Origin: Microcoleaceae cyanobacterium UBA11344
Lineage (GTDB): Bacteria > Cyanobacteriota > Cyanobacteriia > Cyanobacteriales > Microcoleaceae
NCBI GenBank assembly: GCA_003483675.1
Contig: DMYK01000210.1
Location: 1 to 6,068 of the forward strand
DNA length: 6,068 nt
Direction: 5' to 3'
Both the position numbers and the translations under genes were made by a program. A model generated the notes under the pieces. That model saw only the letters and a program-made list of their open reading frames with translations. It was not told the origin of the DNA and ran no database searches. Positions 1 through 6,007 of the stretch are shown here, one piece after another (the stretch's first letter is position 1; every line of letters begins with the position of its first letter).

Positions 1-2028
1 GAAGGAGCAAGTTCTTATGATGTTTTGGGTGGCTTATTTCAAGCAATGAATCAGCCGGGAATTACCCCCGCAGGACGTTATGAAGGAGTCGATTATTTCA
101 ACGGCGGATTATTTTCTGAAATACATCCGATCGAACTGCAACAGGGAGAGTTGAAAATATTAGAAGTTTGTGCGGATCAAAATTGGAGTCAGGTACGCCC
201 TTCTATTTTTGGCAATATCTTTGAATCGGCTTTGAAAACAGATAAAAAACAGCGCCGCGCTTACGGGATTCACTTTACTACTGAGGGAGACATTCGCCGC
301 ATTGTTTTGCCCACAATTAGCTATTATTGGGAAGAGCGAATTCATGCTGCAAATACGGTAGCAAAACTGCAAAATTTGCACCAAGAATTAGGTCGCTATC
401 GCGTCCTAGATCCGGCTTGCGGTTCGGGTAATTTTCTTTATGTAGCTTATCAGGAACTGAAGCAAGTTGAAAAGTTACTTTTAGATAAGCTAAACTTGTG
501 CGACGGTACAAGAGGTTATATGAATTTAGTCACGCCGCAGCAATTTTACGGCATGGATATTAACTCGTTTGCGGTGGAGTTGGCGCGGGTGACGCTGATG
601 ATTGGCCGCAAGGTGGCGATCGACAATTTGGGATTGAAAGAACCTTCTTTGCCTTTGGATACTTTGGATAAAAATATTGTCTGTGCTGATGCTTTATTTA
701 CTGATTGGGTGAAGGCTGACGCGATTATCGGGAATCCGCCATTTTTAGGCGGAAAGCACATGAGGATTGCTCTGGGAGATGAATATATTGACCGCGTGTT
801 TGAACGCTTTCCTGATGTGAAAGATTCGGTTGATTTTTGTGCTTATTGGTTTCGCATAGCTCACAATAATTTAGCACAAAATGGTAGGGCTGGTTTAGTT
901 GCTACTAATTCAATCAGTCAAGGTAAAAGCCGCGCTGCTGCTTTAGATTATGTCGCGCAAAATGGCGGTCACATTTATGCGGCAGTTTCTACTCAACCTT
1001 GGTCGGGGGAAGCTAAGGTTCATGTTAGTTTGATTAACTGGAGCAAGGAAAAGCCGAAAGTTTACTATTTAGATAATCTCGTGGTTTCCAGTATTAATTC
1101 TTCGTTGCAAGCTACGATTGATGTTTCTCAAGCGGCGAAATTGTTAGCGAATTCAAACAAATGCTTTCAAGGTATAATTCCGGTTGGCAAAGGATTCATT
1201 GTTACTCAGCCGCAAGTAGAGGATTGGGTGAAAGCTGATGCGAAAAACCAAGAAGTGCTTAAACTTTATTCAAGTGGGGAAAATTTAGTACAAAATCCGA
1301 ACAGTACACCGAAACGATGGATTATTGATTTCAACGATCTGACTATTGAACAAGCGAGTGATTATGTGCTACCTTTTGAATATGTGAAAGTAAATGTTAA
1401 GCCTGAACGAGATAAAAATCGTAGAGAAATCACTAAGCTTAATTGGTGGAGATATGGGGAAAAACGACCTGCAATGAGAAAGGCGATCGCGTCTTTGTCT
1501 TGCTGCTATTTTAATGTTTCGCGAGTTTCCAAGTGGTTTATTTTTATTCCTGTTGATTGTAGCTGCTTGCCAGCAGACTCAACTACAGTAGTTGTTTCAG
1601 AAGACTTTTACATTCTTGGCATTCTCACCTCAAAGGTTCATCGTCTTTGGGTGAAAGCTCAAAGCTCTACCCTGAAAGGTGATACTCGCTACACCCACAA
1701 TACCTGCTTTGAAACTTTCCCCTTTCCCCAGACAGCAGCGAAGCAATTAGTAGAGGAAATTCGGGTAACTGCGGTCGAATTGCACGAATACCGCACGCAA
1801 CAAATGTCAGCAAAACAGTGGGGAATTACTCAACTTTACAACAAGTTTTTTAATGAACCAACAAGTCAACTCTTTAAACTTCATGCTAAGCTCGATCGCC
1901 AAGTAATCCAAGCTTACGGATTTACTGATAGTGACAATATCTTAGACCAATTGCTAGCATTAAATCTAGAACTAGCAGAAACAGAAAAACAAGGTCAGCC
2001 AATAGTTGGGCCCACGGCCCCAAATTAA
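1..2028 (+). CDS. MmeI-like (type IIL) DNA methyltransferase / restriction-modification protein, 5'-truncated by window
   Basis: The reading frame is open from base 1 (first codons read EGASSYDVLGG), so the true start lies outside the window and the TTG at 25 is not a start. About 675 codons are visible. In order, counted from base 1: the FNGGLF motif of the MmeI helical spacer (about residues 33-38); FGNIFESAL and GIHFTT (about 70-94); the SAM-binding motif I DPACGSGNF (nt 409-435); GMDIN plus an ELARVTLMI helix; the N6-adenine methyltransferase motif IV IIGNPPFLGGK (NPPF at nt 733-744); KDSVDFCAYWF; a divergent stretch of about 250 residues that should hold the target-recognition domain; and the C-terminal CFETFPFP motif. 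MmeI-type enzymes are single chains of about 900 residues with a PD-(D/E)XK nuclease at the N-terminus, which would lie in the missing part. The family methylates adenine in an asymmetric site and cleaves some 20 bases away. The visible frame is intact. Whether the nuclease is present, and the recognised sequence, cannot be told. A methyltransferase-only relative is the main alternative. Confidence 0.9.
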   Translation, partial: EGASSYDVLGGLFQAMNQPGITPAGRYEGVDYFNGGLFSEIHPIELQQGELKILEVCADQNWSQVRPSIFGNIFESALKTDKKQRRAYGIHFTTEGDIRRIVLPTISYYWEERIHAANTVAKLQNLHQELGRYRVLDPACGSGNFLYVAYQELKQVEKLLLDKLNLCDGTRGYMNLVTPQQFYGMDINSFAVELARVTLMIGRKVAIDNLGLKEPSLPLDTLDKNIVCADALFTDWVKADAIIGNPPFLGGKHMRIALGDEYIDRVFERFPDVKDSVDFCAYWFRIAHNNLAQNGRAGLVATNSISQGKSRAAALDYVAQNGGHIYAAVSTQPWSGEAKVHVSLINWSKEKPKVYYLDNLVVSSINSSLQATIDVSQAAKLLANSNKCFQGIIPVGKGFIVTQPQVEDWVKADAKNQEVLKLYSSGENLVQNPNSTPKRWIIDFNDLTIEQASDYVLPFEYVKVNVKPERDKNRREITKLNWWRYGEKRPAMRKAIASLSCCYFNVSRVSKWFIFIPVDCSCLPADSTTVVVSEDFYILGILTSKVHRLWVKAQSSTLKGDTRYTHNTCFETFPFPQTAAKQLVEEIRVTAVELHEYRTQQMSAKQWGITQLYNKFFNEPTSQLFKLHAKLDRQVIQAYGFTDSDNILDQLLALNLELAETEKQGQPIVGPTAPN
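2006..2023 (+). terminator. GC-rich hairpin over the 3' end of the methyltransferase gene (possible terminator)
   Basis: TTGGGCC at 2006-2012 can pair with GGCCCCAA at 2016-2023 around a CAC loop, with one bulged C. The hairpin ends just before the TAA stop (2026-2028) and is clearly more GC-rich than its surroundings. No T-run follows, so a terminator role is only an inference; it may simply be coding sequence that can fold. Confidence 0.25.
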
Positions 2029-2058
2029 GCGCAAATACTAATCGAAATGTAACGAATT

Positions 2059-2087
2059 TTGTCGTTCTGGGTAAAATCACATAGACT
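2059..2087 (+). promoter_or_regulatory. Candidate sigma70-type promoter for the histidine kinase gene
   Basis: In the 189-bp gap before the kinase, TTGTCG (2059-2064) and TAGACT (2082-2087) are separated by 17 bases. Each matches its consensus hexamer at four of six positions. Transcription from here would give a leader of roughly 120 nt before the ATG at 2218. Such matches are common by chance in AT-rich DNA. Nothing else definite is seen in this gap apart from a HIP1 octamer at 2194-2201. Confidence 0.3.
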
Positions 2088-2204
2088 GTTGATAGAGATC
2101 ACAAATCGCCTGGTCTCAAAACCGAGATACTTAATCAGAAACCCTCCACACTAGGCGGGAAAACAGCGATCCCCGAAACAGAAGAGGTATTTAGCGATCG
2201 CCTT

Positions 2205-2210
2205 GGGAGG
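2205..2210 (+). promoter_or_regulatory. Shine-Dalgarno site that fixes the kinase start at ATG 2218
   Basis: GGGAGG lies seven bases before the ATG at 2218, an ideal spacing. A TTG at 2203 in the same frame would extend the protein by five residues, but its codons overlap this ribosome-binding site, so the ATG at 2218 is preferred. Confidence 0.8.
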
Positions 2211-2217
2211 ACTTGCG

Positions 2218-3993
2218 ATGTTGCTATTTAGTGCCAGTCAATCCCTGGATAGCCAAGCCAAAATTGACAAATATACTGATAAAAACTCGTCGCAGAATGT
2301 ATCTATGCAGCCAAATTGCCTTAAGCAAATATTCAGTCGGTTGCGGATCGGCCAAAAAATTGGCTATGGCTATGCTTTAGCTATTAGCATAGCTATTTTG
2401 GGAACGGGTACGGGAATGAAAGTGGGAGATTATTTCCGCAAACAAGCTCTAATTCAGCTAAATGTTGCTCAGCAGCAACAGGAAATGCTGCAAAATTTCC
2501 AAAATAGCGTACTTAAAGCCCGATCGCACGCGGCGAGGCTACCTGCTGTTTTCGGAGACACAGTTCGGTTGAAATACGAAAAAAATCGGTTTTTTCGGGA
2601 AATCAATGAGGCGAAAAGCCTAATTTATGAAATTGAATCTTTTGCCATAAAAAATCCCGAGCTGCTAGCAACAGAAAACACCAAGTTGCAGGCGATGTTA
2701 AAGAGATATGACACGATCATCGATTACTACGCTCAGCTAATTAAATTGCAGTTAAAAGAAGCCGAAGCTGGGAATTTTTCTGCCAAAACAATTGAATCAG
2801 CCCAGCTACAAATGTTGAGAATTAGCAGCGGGCAAGAAGCGCTATTACTCGATGATCTTGCTGATAATTTAACTGAGCTAATTGCCACAGTAAAAGTTCA
2901 AAAAATGCAAGGAGCCAAAGCATTAGAAGAAGCTGAAGGTTTGCGAAACCGAATTATACTGGGGAGTATGCTGATTTCAGCACTGATCGCCGCGCTACTT
3001 GCCCGCAATACCAGCCGTGCGATCGCCCAACCCATCGAAATCGTCACCAACGTTGCTCAGCAAGTCACTCGCGAATCTAATTTTCACCTGCAAGTACCAG
3101 TTACAACCTCAGATGAAATTGGAGTTTTAGCCACCTCTTTTAATCAATTAATTCAGCGAGTTAGCGACTATACACAAGAACTAAAACAAACTCAATCCCA
3201 ACTGATTCAGACAGAAAAAATGTCATCTCTCGGTCAAATGGTTGCAGGTGTCGCCCACGAAATTAATAATCCCGTCAACTTCATCGGTGGTAACATCGAT
3301 CATGTGAATCAATACATCGAAGATTTGCTAAAACTCGTAAATCTCTATCAAGAAAACTATCCAAACCCAGCCGATGCAATTCACAATCAGATAGAAGAAA
3401 GTGACCTAGAATTTATCATAGAAGATTTGCCAAAAACGCTGTCTTCGATGAAAATGGGAGCCGATCGCATTCGCGAAATTGTCGTATCCATGCGTAATTT
3501 TTCCCGATTGGACGATGCCCAAATGAAACCCGCCGATATTCATGAAGGAATTAACAGCACCCTCATAATTCTCAATCATCGACTCAAACAAGGCATTGAA
3601 GTTATTAAAAACTACGGCAGCTTGCCCTTAGTAGATTGTTATCCTGCACAACTGAATCAAGTATTTATGAACGTGATCGGCAATGCCATAGATGCGCTGT
3701 TAGACATGAAAAAGGGAGATCAAGGGTATGCGCCGAAGATTTGGATTAGCACCGAAGTTGCCGCAGACAACACTGTTACGGTCAAGATTCGGGATAACGG
3801 ACCGGGAATTGCGATCGATTGTGCGTCACATATATTTGACCCATTTTTTACTACTAAGTCGATCGGCAAAGGTACTGGATTGGGCCTGGCTATTTCCGAG
3901 CAAATAGTTGCCAAACATCACGGCAAAATTGAGATGAATTCCGAAATAGGAAAGGGCACGGAATTTGTGATTAATTTGCCAGTTGCTGCGTAA
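2218..3993 (+). CDS. Membrane-bound HAMP-domain sensor histidine kinase
   Basis: A 591-residue protein starting at ATG 2218. A short soluble N-terminus (1-48) is followed by TM1 (about 49-66), a mainly helical, probably extracytoplasmic sensor region (about 70-245) with no recognised ligand motif, TM2 (about 246-263), and a HAMP linker (about 264-316, with the typical SDEIG at 298-302). A coiled coil ([20 protein letters not shown]) leads into the DHp helix, whose H-box [13 protein letters not shown] puts the phospho-acceptor at H347. The ATPase domain has an N-box ([11 protein letters not shown]485/N489), a G1 box (DNGPG, 526-530), an F-box (IFDPFFTTK, 539-547) and a G2 box (GTGLGLAIS, 552-560). 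All catalytic boxes are intact, so it should autophosphorylate and pass phosphate to a response regulator. The H-box and FFTTK style resemble the NtrB/ZraS-like kinases common in cyanobacteria. No receiver domain or response-regulator gene is in the window, so it is an orphan here. The signal sensed is unknown. Confidence 0.93.
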   Translation: MLLFSASQSLDSQAKIDKYTDKNSSQNVSMQPNCLKQIFSRLRIGQKIGYGYALAISIAILGTGTGMKVGDYFRKQALIQLNVAQQQQEMLQNFQNSVLKARSHAARLPAVFGDTVRLKYEKNRFFREINEAKSLIYEIESFAIKNPELLATENTKLQAMLKRYDTIIDYYAQLIKLQLKEAEAGNFSAKTIESAQLQMLRISSGQEALLLDDLADNLTELIATVKVQKMQGAKALEEAEGLRNRIILGSMLISALIAALLARNTSRAIAQPIEIVTNVAQQVTRESNFHLQVPVTTSDEIGVLATSFNQLIQRVSDYTQELKQTQSQLIQTEKMSSLGQMVAGVAHEINNPVNFIGGNIDHVNQYIEDLLKLVNLYQENYPNPADAIHNQIEESDLEFIIEDLPKTLSSMKMGADRIREIVVSMRNFSRLDDAQMKPADIHEGINSTLIILNHRLKQGIEVIKNYGSLPLVDCYPAQLNQVFMNVIGNAIDALLDMKKGDQGYAPKIWISTEVAADNTVTVKIRDNGPGIAIDCASHIFDPFFTTKSIGKGTGLGLAISEQIVAKHHGKIEMNSEIGKGTEFVINLPVAA

Positions 3994-4008
3994 AATGCGA
4001 TCGCTGTT

Positions 4009-4041
4009 AGATTCCCGACTTCTTAAAGAAGTCGGGAATCT
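4009..4041. repeat. Perfect 33-nt palindrome; dispersed repeat and/or bidirectional terminator
   Basis: AGATTCCCGACTTCTT (4009-4024) is followed by one A and then its exact reverse complement (4026-4041). As RNA this gives about a 14-bp stem with a TTAAA loop on either strand. It begins 15 bases after the kinase stop and lies between that gene and the convergent tRNA-Leu gene, the right place to end both transcripts. No T-run directly follows on the plus strand. Palindromes of the GATTCCCGACTTCTT type are, as I recall, repeated many times in filamentous cyanobacterial genomes, so it may be a mobile palindromic repeat serving as a terminator. Confidence 0.65.
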
Positions 4042-4103
4042 AGTCGCACTTTTACATTAAGTAAAACTCACTGCGGGCGATCGCACTTTTCAACTAATTT
4101 TGA

Positions 4104-4188
4104 TGGGGGTGGAGGGACTTGAACCCACACGACCGTTTCGGGTCAACGGATTTTAAGTCCGTAGCGTCTACCATTCCGCCACACCCCC
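4104..4188 (-). tRNA. trnL-UAA: tRNA-Leu(UAA), intronless
   Basis: On the minus strand an 85-nt gene folds as a class II tRNA. The acceptor stem is GGGGGTG/CACCCCC with discriminator A (4104). The D-arm contains GGTAGACGC. The anticodon stem ACGGA/TCCGT holds the loop CTTAAAA, giving anticodon UAA. A long variable arm (GACC/GGTC stem with a CGAAAC loop) is as expected for leucine, and the T-loop is TTCAAGT. The T-stem GTGGG/CCCTC has one T-T mismatch. The CCA end is not encoded (TCA follows). The anticodon loop is continuous, so the group I intron that interrupts this gene in many cyanobacteria and in plastids is absent. The gene is convergent with the histidine kinase. Confidence 0.95.
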
Positions 4189-4237
4189 CTGATTTCAGTC
4201 ACTGTAGCAGGATTACTCCGCAACAGACAACCACAAC

Positions 4238-4243
4238 TTTATA
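4238..4243 (-). promoter_or_regulatory. Possible -10 element for trnL-UAA
   Basis: The minus strand reads TATAAA here. A start about seven bases downstream would give a leader of some 40 nt before the tRNA. No good -35 hexamer is seen at the right distance, so this rests on one hexamer and its location. Confidence 0.25.
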
Positions 4244-4343
4244 CAATACAACCAAAACCCCAATTTACGCAACCCCTAATCTAAAATTTCTTAAAAACCG
4301 CGCTGCACGCCCCCCAAGCGGTACAATAATCTTTCAGTATGTC

Positions 4344-4356
4344 GGGCTCAGAGCCC
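4344..4356 (+). other. Small GC-rich inverted repeat upstream of ndhL
   Basis: GGGCTC-A-GAGCCC is a perfect 13-base inverted repeat 43 bases before the ndhL start. It could form a short five-pair hairpin in the ndhL leader or be a protein-binding dyad. The rest of the 211-bp gap between the tRNA and ndhL shows no gene; I saw no convincing ndhL promoter or Shine-Dalgarno. Confidence 0.25.
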
Positions 4357-4399
4357 CTGTCCCACTTACCCCGTGTAATTATTCCCCTAAAGCAAATCT

Positions 4400-4615
4400 A
4401 TGTATATTACCCTACTGCTGTACGCCGTCTTGGCCGGAGCTTATCTCCTGGTAGTACCCGCAGCTACCTACGCATACCTCAACAGCCGCTGGTACATTGC
4501 TACCTCTTTTGAGCGCGCGTTCATGTACTTCTTGATGTTTTTCTTCTTCCCAGGTATGTTTCTCCTAGCTCCCTTTTTAAATTTTCGCCCCAAACGGCGG
4601 CAGATAGAAGCCTAA
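4400..4615 (+). CDS. ndhL: NAD(P)H-quinone oxidoreductase (NDH-1) subunit L
   Basis: A 71-residue hydrophobic protein recognised as NdhL, an oxygenic-photosynthesis-specific subunit of the thylakoid NDH-1 complex, which takes electrons from reduced ferredoxin and passes them to plastoquinone in cyclic electron flow, respiration and CO2 uptake. Two membrane segments are visible (about residues 3-23 and 38-60). Family features are [10 protein letters not shown] near the start, YLNSRWY, the [20 protein letters not shown] segment and the basic C-terminal NFRPKRRQ. The length is normal for the family. The ATG at 4400 gives the expected N-terminus, with only weak purine-rich sequence before it (AAAGCAAA). 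The stop is followed with no gap by the start of the next gene, suggesting translational coupling. An overlapping longer frame starting inside the antisense tRNA is spurious. Confidence 0.93.
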   Translation: MYITLLLYAVLAGAYLLVVPAATYAYLNSRWYIATSFERAFMYFLMFFFFPGMFLLAPFLNFRPKRRQIEA

Positions 4616-4921
4616 ATGCGACGTATTGACGTAATTGCAATCACTCTCGGCGTCTTTGTAGCAGGTGGGTTGGCCTACTTGTTGCTGCAAGTCGCCGGAC
4701 TCGACAGCATGAATGCAGGTATCTGGAGTCAGTTATTTTTGATCGCAGGCTTAATTGGCTGGCTGGCTACCTATTTATTTCGAGCTGTTACTCAAAAGAT
4801 GACTTACAGCCAGCAACTGAAAGACTATGAAAATGCAGTCTTGCAGAAGCGACTCGATGAACTCACTCCTGAAGAATTGGCAAAAATTCAAGCCGAAATT
4901 GAGCAGGAAAAAAAGAATTAG
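4616..4921 (+). CDS. DUF3007-type small membrane protein
   Basis: A 101-residue protein whose ATG directly follows the ndhL TAA (no intergenic base), so the two are almost certainly co-transcribed and coupled. Two hydrophobic segments (about residues 5-27 and 36-57) are followed by a charged, helical, coiled-coil-like tail (about 63-100, with [17 protein letters not shown]). The pattern [20 protein letters not shown], then a GIWSQ linker and a second helix ending in YLFR, matches the cyanobacterial/plastid DUF3007 family; assignment is from memory of the family. Its function is not known to me. The junction with ndhL suggests a thylakoid protein linked to NDH-1 or its assembly, which is inference from context only. 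After the stop the sequence runs straight into heptamer repeats. Confidence 0.85.
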   Translation: MRRIDVIAITLGVFVAGGLAYLLLQVAGLDSMNAGIWSQLFLIAGLIGWLATYLFRAVTQKMTYSQQLKDYENAVLQKRLDELTPEELAKIQAEIEQEKKN

Positions 4922-4923
4922 TT

Positions 4924-4977
4924 ATTGGGAATTGGGAATTGGGAATTGGGAATTGGGAATTGGGAATTGGGAATTGG
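4924..4977. repeat. Heptanucleotide tandem repeat, 7 full copies of ATTGGGA plus ATTGG
   Basis: Seven identical ATTGGGA units occupy 4924-4972, followed by a partial ATTGG ending at 4977. The array begins two bases after the DUF3007 stop codon. Short tandemly repeated repetitive (STRR) heptamers are known from filamentous cyanobacteria. The copies are identical, suggesting recent expansion by slippage. Reading through gives spurious peptides such as WELGIGN, which should not be annotated as protein. Confidence 0.97.
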
Positions 4978-4986
4978 CACCAAAAA

Positions 4987-5077
4987 CTAACAACCAACAA
5001 ATAACAACTAACAACTGACTAATGACTAATGACTAATGACCACTGACTAATGACCACTGACTAATGACTAATAACTA
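4987..5077. repeat. Degenerate heptanucleotide array (CTAACAA then ATGACTA families), 13 units
   Basis: Thirteen consecutive 7-base units: CTAACAA, CCAACAA, ATAACAA, CTAACAA, CTGACTA, ATGACTA, ATGACTA, ATGACCA, CTGACTA, ATGACCA, CTGACTA, ATGACTA, ATAACTA. The next register position (5078-5084, ATGAGTA) is the start of trpA and differs from ATGACTA by one base. The array is in the same 7-base phase as the ATTGGGA array (4987 minus 4924 is 63), with only ATTGGCA and CCAAAAA between, so 4924-5077 is 22 heptads without a phase slip. A 14-base superunit (ATGACCACTGACTA) occurs twice, at 5036 and 5050. Confidence 0.93.
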
Positions 5078-5078
5078 A
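5022..5078 (+). other. Chain of four five-codon mini-ORFs leading into the trpA start
   Basis: ATG at 5022 reads MTND and stops at TAA 5034-5036. ATG 5036 reads MTTD, stop 5048-5050. ATG 5050 reads MTTD, stop 5062-5064. ATG 5064 reads MTNN, stop 5076-5078. Each stop overlaps the next start as TAATG, and the last overlaps the trpA ATG at 5078. The layout follows from the 14-base periodicity and is seen directly. Whether ribosomes use it as a terminate-and-restart relay is inference, and no Shine-Dalgarno is visible for the first ATG. Confidence 0.4.
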
Positions 5079-5875
5079 TGAGTATTTCTAATTGTTTTGA
5101 AAGCTTGCGAAAGACCAACCAATGTGCATTAATCCCTTTTATTACGGCGGGCGACCCCGACTTGGAGACAACGGCTAAAGCACTGCAAATTTTGGATGAC
5201 AACGGTGCTGATGCGATCGAACTTGGTGTTCCCTATTCAGACCCGCTGGCTGACGGCCCAGTCATTCAAGCCGCTGCTACCAGGGCTTTGCAGCGGGGAA
5301 CTCGCTTAGATGCGGTGCTGGAAATGGTAGCGAAAGTTAGTCCGAATTTGCGATCGCCCATTATTCTGTTCACCTACTACAACCCGATTTTGCACCGAGG
5401 TATAGAAACCTTTTTGCAGCAAATCAAAAGTGCCGGTGTCCAGGGATTAGTTGTACCAGACTTGCCATTAGAAGAAGCCGAAAGTCTGATGGAACCAGCC
5501 AACAAATTAGGCATTGAACTAACATTATTAGTTGCTCCGACAAGTCCCAAAAGTCGCATAGAAGCCATCGCTAAGCAGTCTCAAGGATTTATTTACTTAG
5601 TCAGCGTGACAGGGGTGACAGGAGTGCGCGAGGGCTTAGAAACGCGAGCCAAAGAGTTACTGCAAGAACTTCGCAGCGTCACCGAAAAACCCATCGGCAT
5701 CGGTTTTGGTATCTCGACACCCGAACACGCTCGTCAAGTGAAAGAATGGGGCGCAGATGCTGTTATTGTGGGCAGTGCTTTTGTCAAACGCTTAGCTGAT
5801 GGCACTCCAGAACAGGGTTTAGAATCTATTGGCCAATTCTGCAAGAGTCTCAAAGCAGCAATTCAAAATACTTAG
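5078..5875 (+). CDS. trpA: Tryptophan synthase alpha chain
   Basis: A 265-residue TIM-barrel protein of normal length. It cleaves indole-3-glycerol phosphate to indole and glyceraldehyde 3-phosphate and channels indole to TrpB, the last step of tryptophan synthesis in the cytoplasm. Visible signatures are [11 protein letters not shown] (17-27), [15 protein letters not shown] (47-61) with catalytic E48 and D59 (E. coli E49 and D60), VPDLPLEE (126-133), [15 protein letters not shown] with the flexible loop (171-185), and the phosphate-binding GFGIST (209-214) and GSA (232-234). All key residues are intact. The start [11 protein letters not shown] fits cyanobacterial TrpA, so ATG 5078 is likely right although there is no Shine-Dalgarno. 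The upstream 154 bases are entirely heptamer repeats, and this start codon sits in the same repeat register. trpB is not in the window, as is usual when cyanobacterial trp genes are scattered. The gene lies in the same direction as ndhL and the DUF3007 gene, but the repeat tract may separate the transcripts. Confidence 0.97.
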   Translation: MSISNCFESLRKTNQCALIPFITAGDPDLETTAKALQILDDNGADAIELGVPYSDPLADGPVIQAAATRALQRGTRLDAVLEMVAKVSPNLRSPIILFTYYNPILHRGIETFLQQIKSAGVQGLVVPDLPLEEAESLMEPANKLGIELTLLVAPTSPKSRIEAIAKQSQGFIYLVSVTGVTGVREGLETRAKELLQELRSVTEKPIGIGFGISTPEHARQVKEWGADAVIVGSAFVKRLADGTPEQGLESIGQFCKSLKAAIQNT

Positions 5876-5973
5876 CAGCGGTGCAGGTAATTTCTGCCAT
5901 TAGATAGATGCGTGGGTGCGATCGATATTGCGACAATTTCCGTTAAAGACATTGTTGTACTTGAGGTCAGGAA

Positions 5974-5994
5974 CCCCGCCCTTAAGGGACGGGG
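5974..5994 (-). ncRNA. GC-rich hairpin, possible 3' scaffold stem of a TnpB guide (omega) RNA
   Basis: On the plus strand CCCCG (5974-5978) pairs with CGGGG (5990-5994), enclosing the palindrome CCCTTAAGGG (5979-5988) with one bulged A (5989). That gives a stem of about 8-10 pairs on either strand. In IS200/IS605 elements this kind of hairpin forms both the transposon end recognised by TnpA and part of the TnpB guide RNA, whose guide is the flanking DNA (here from about 5960 downward on the minus strand). It could instead act as a terminator between trpA and the convergent gene. Confidence 0.4.
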
Positions 5995-6007
5995 CTTGCA
6001 AGAGTAA

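Noticed and set aside
160..761. Several short minus-strand open frames inside the methyltransferase gene
   Set aside because: They are antisense shadows of a well-supported coding sequence, with no ribosome-binding sites or family features.
2203..2217. TTG at 2203 as the kinase start
   Set aside because: Its first codons form the GGGAGG ribosome-binding site for the ATG at 2218, which is better placed.
3406..3914. Minus-strand open frames inside the histidine kinase gene
   Set aside because: They lie opposite conserved kinase boxes and show no independent signals.
4119..4454. A 111-residue plus-strand open frame across the tRNA and the ndhL start
   Set aside because: It overlaps the antisense tRNA-Leu gene and the real ndhL frame, has low-complexity composition and no protein-family features.
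4827..5018. A 63-residue frame containing repeated WELGIGN peptides
   Set aside because: It is an out-of-frame reading of the DUF3007 gene end running into the ATTGGGA repeats; the peptide repeat only reflects the DNA repeat.
4924..5077. CRISPR array
   Set aside because: The units are 7 bases with no spacers and no cas genes are present; this is a tandem repeat.
1483..5357. Six GCGATCGC palindromes as regulatory operators
   Set aside because: These are HIP1 octamers, abundant genome-wide in cyanobacteria and found here both inside and between genes; they indicate lineage rather than specific regulation.
5377..5568. Minus-strand open frame inside trpA
   Set aside because: It is a shadow of the conserved TrpA frame.
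5883..5897. GCAG/CTGC inverted repeat after trpA as a terminator
   Set aside because: Only four base pairs with a seven-base loop and no T-run; too weak to call.
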